Positions 5,853 through 6,090 of a DNA stretch of 6,090 nucleotides are shown piece after piece. The notes under the pieces are model-generated. The model saw only the letters and a list, made by a program, of their open reading frames with translations. It was not told where the DNA came from and ran no database searches. Origin of the DNA: Acidimicrobiia bacterium (GTDB lineage Bacteria > Actinomycetota > Acidimicrobiia > Acidimicrobiales > JACDCH01); NCBI GenBank assembly GCA_013694495.1, contig JACDCH010000132.1:1-6090 (forward strand). The letters are read 5' to 3'. The translations under genes were made by a program, and so were the position numbers. The stretch's first letter is position 1. Each line of letters begins with the position of its first letter.

Positions 5853-6090
5853 TCAGGTGAGCAGCCGCACGGCGGCGCTCCCCGAACGGACCCGCCGGTC
5901 GAGCTCCTTCGGGCGGCGACGCCGCCGCCCGAGCAGGTCGAGCACCCGCCCAACGTCGACGGCCCGGCCGTGCACCACCACGGGGGCGCCGGGCTCGAGG
6001 TCGTCGAGGGCGTCGGCCAGCAGGGCCGTGGTCACCGCCACGGGCTCCTTCGGGGGCAGGCCGATCACCGCCGAGCGGACACCATCGAGG
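5853..6090 (-). CDS. Unrecognised small Arg-rich protein, possibly cut by window edge
   Basis: The frame is open from the right edge (6089) to the TGA at 5853-5855, giving 78 visible residues. I do not recognise a family. The visible part has TTALLADALDDLEPGAPVVVHGRAVDVGRVLDLLG as several short pieces of helix and strand character, then a GRRRRRPKELDRR basic patch and the ending SGSAAVRLLT. There are no cysteines and no membrane segment. Two readings compete. The gene may continue past the window, with only its C-terminus seen. Or it may start at GTG 6035, where AAGGAG (6045-6050) lies 9 nt upstream, giving a complete 60-residue protein. A GTG at 6068 has no good ribosome-binding site. The basic patch could bind nucleic acid, consistent with the SSB-like gene about 107 bp downstream, but that is only inference. 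Confidence 0.5.
   Translation of the reverse strand, partial: LDGVRSAVIGLPPKEPVAVTTALLADALDDLEPGAPVVVHGRAVDVGRVLDLLGRRRRRPKELDRRVRSGSAAVRLLT
5909..5932. repeat. Perfect 9-bp inverted repeat inside the small Arg-rich gene
   Basis: TCGGGCGGC (5909-5917) and GCCGCCCGA (5924-5932) are exact reverse complements with a 6-base loop. They fall on the consecutive Arg codons of the basic patch. The stem would be strong in RNA from either strand. Codon choice for a poly-Arg stretch in a GC-rich genome can produce such a stem by chance. Confidence 0.5.

Noticed and set aside
1..6090. CRISPR array, tRNA or rRNA gene, insertion sequence, defence or toxin-antitoxin system
   Set aside because: I found no regularly spaced repeats, transposase motifs, terminal inverted repeats, structural RNA signatures or toxin/nuclease families on either strand.

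Overview
This is a very GC-rich window with strong G/C bias at third codon positions. GTG starts are common, and the gene families (a KorA/KorB-type 2-oxoacid:ferredoxin oxidoreductase, a DhnA-type aldolase, DUF1015) fit a high-GC actinobacterium. My guess is an Acidimicrobiia-like lineage, but that is inferred from composition and family style, not from a marker gene.

Layout: a plus-strand DUF1015-family gene enters from the left edge (its N-terminus lies outside the window) and ends at 1156. Everything to its right that I accept as a gene is on the minus strand. Read in the direction of transcription, from the right edge leftward, the order is: a small unrecognised gene, possibly cut by the window edge (ends 5853); a short SSB-like OB-fold protein (5404-5745); a class I fructose-bisphosphate aldolase (4274-5326); the fused gamma/alpha subunit of a 2-oxoacid:ferredoxin oxidoreductase (2263-4155); a 23-codon small ORF (2195-2266); and the beta subunit (1173-2198). 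The last gene converges on the DUF1015 gene with only 16 bp between stop codons.

The core of the window is central carbon metabolism. The aldolase interconverts fructose-1,6-bisphosphate with triose phosphates. KorAB oxidatively decarboxylates a 2-oxoacid (2-oxoglutarate or pyruvate) to an acyl-CoA with ferredoxin as electron acceptor, or runs in reverse. No ferredoxin gene is visible here. The aldolase and korA starts each have the same minus-strand octamer, TACCGTGG, about 40 nt upstream, so they may be separate transcription units with similar promoters.

The most unusual feature is the korA-korB junction. The 64-bp gap is exactly filled by a 23-codon reading frame. Its GTG overlaps the korA stop (GTGA), its stop overlaps the korB ATG (ATGA), and a GGAGG sits 9 nt before its start. 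It could be a small protein or a translation-coupling cistron. Secondary points are an inverted repeat around the aldolase -10-like motif, the SSB-like protein that lacks the usual acidic tail, and an ambiguous small Arg-rich gene at the right edge. I see no RNA gene, CRISPR array, insertion sequence or defence system.
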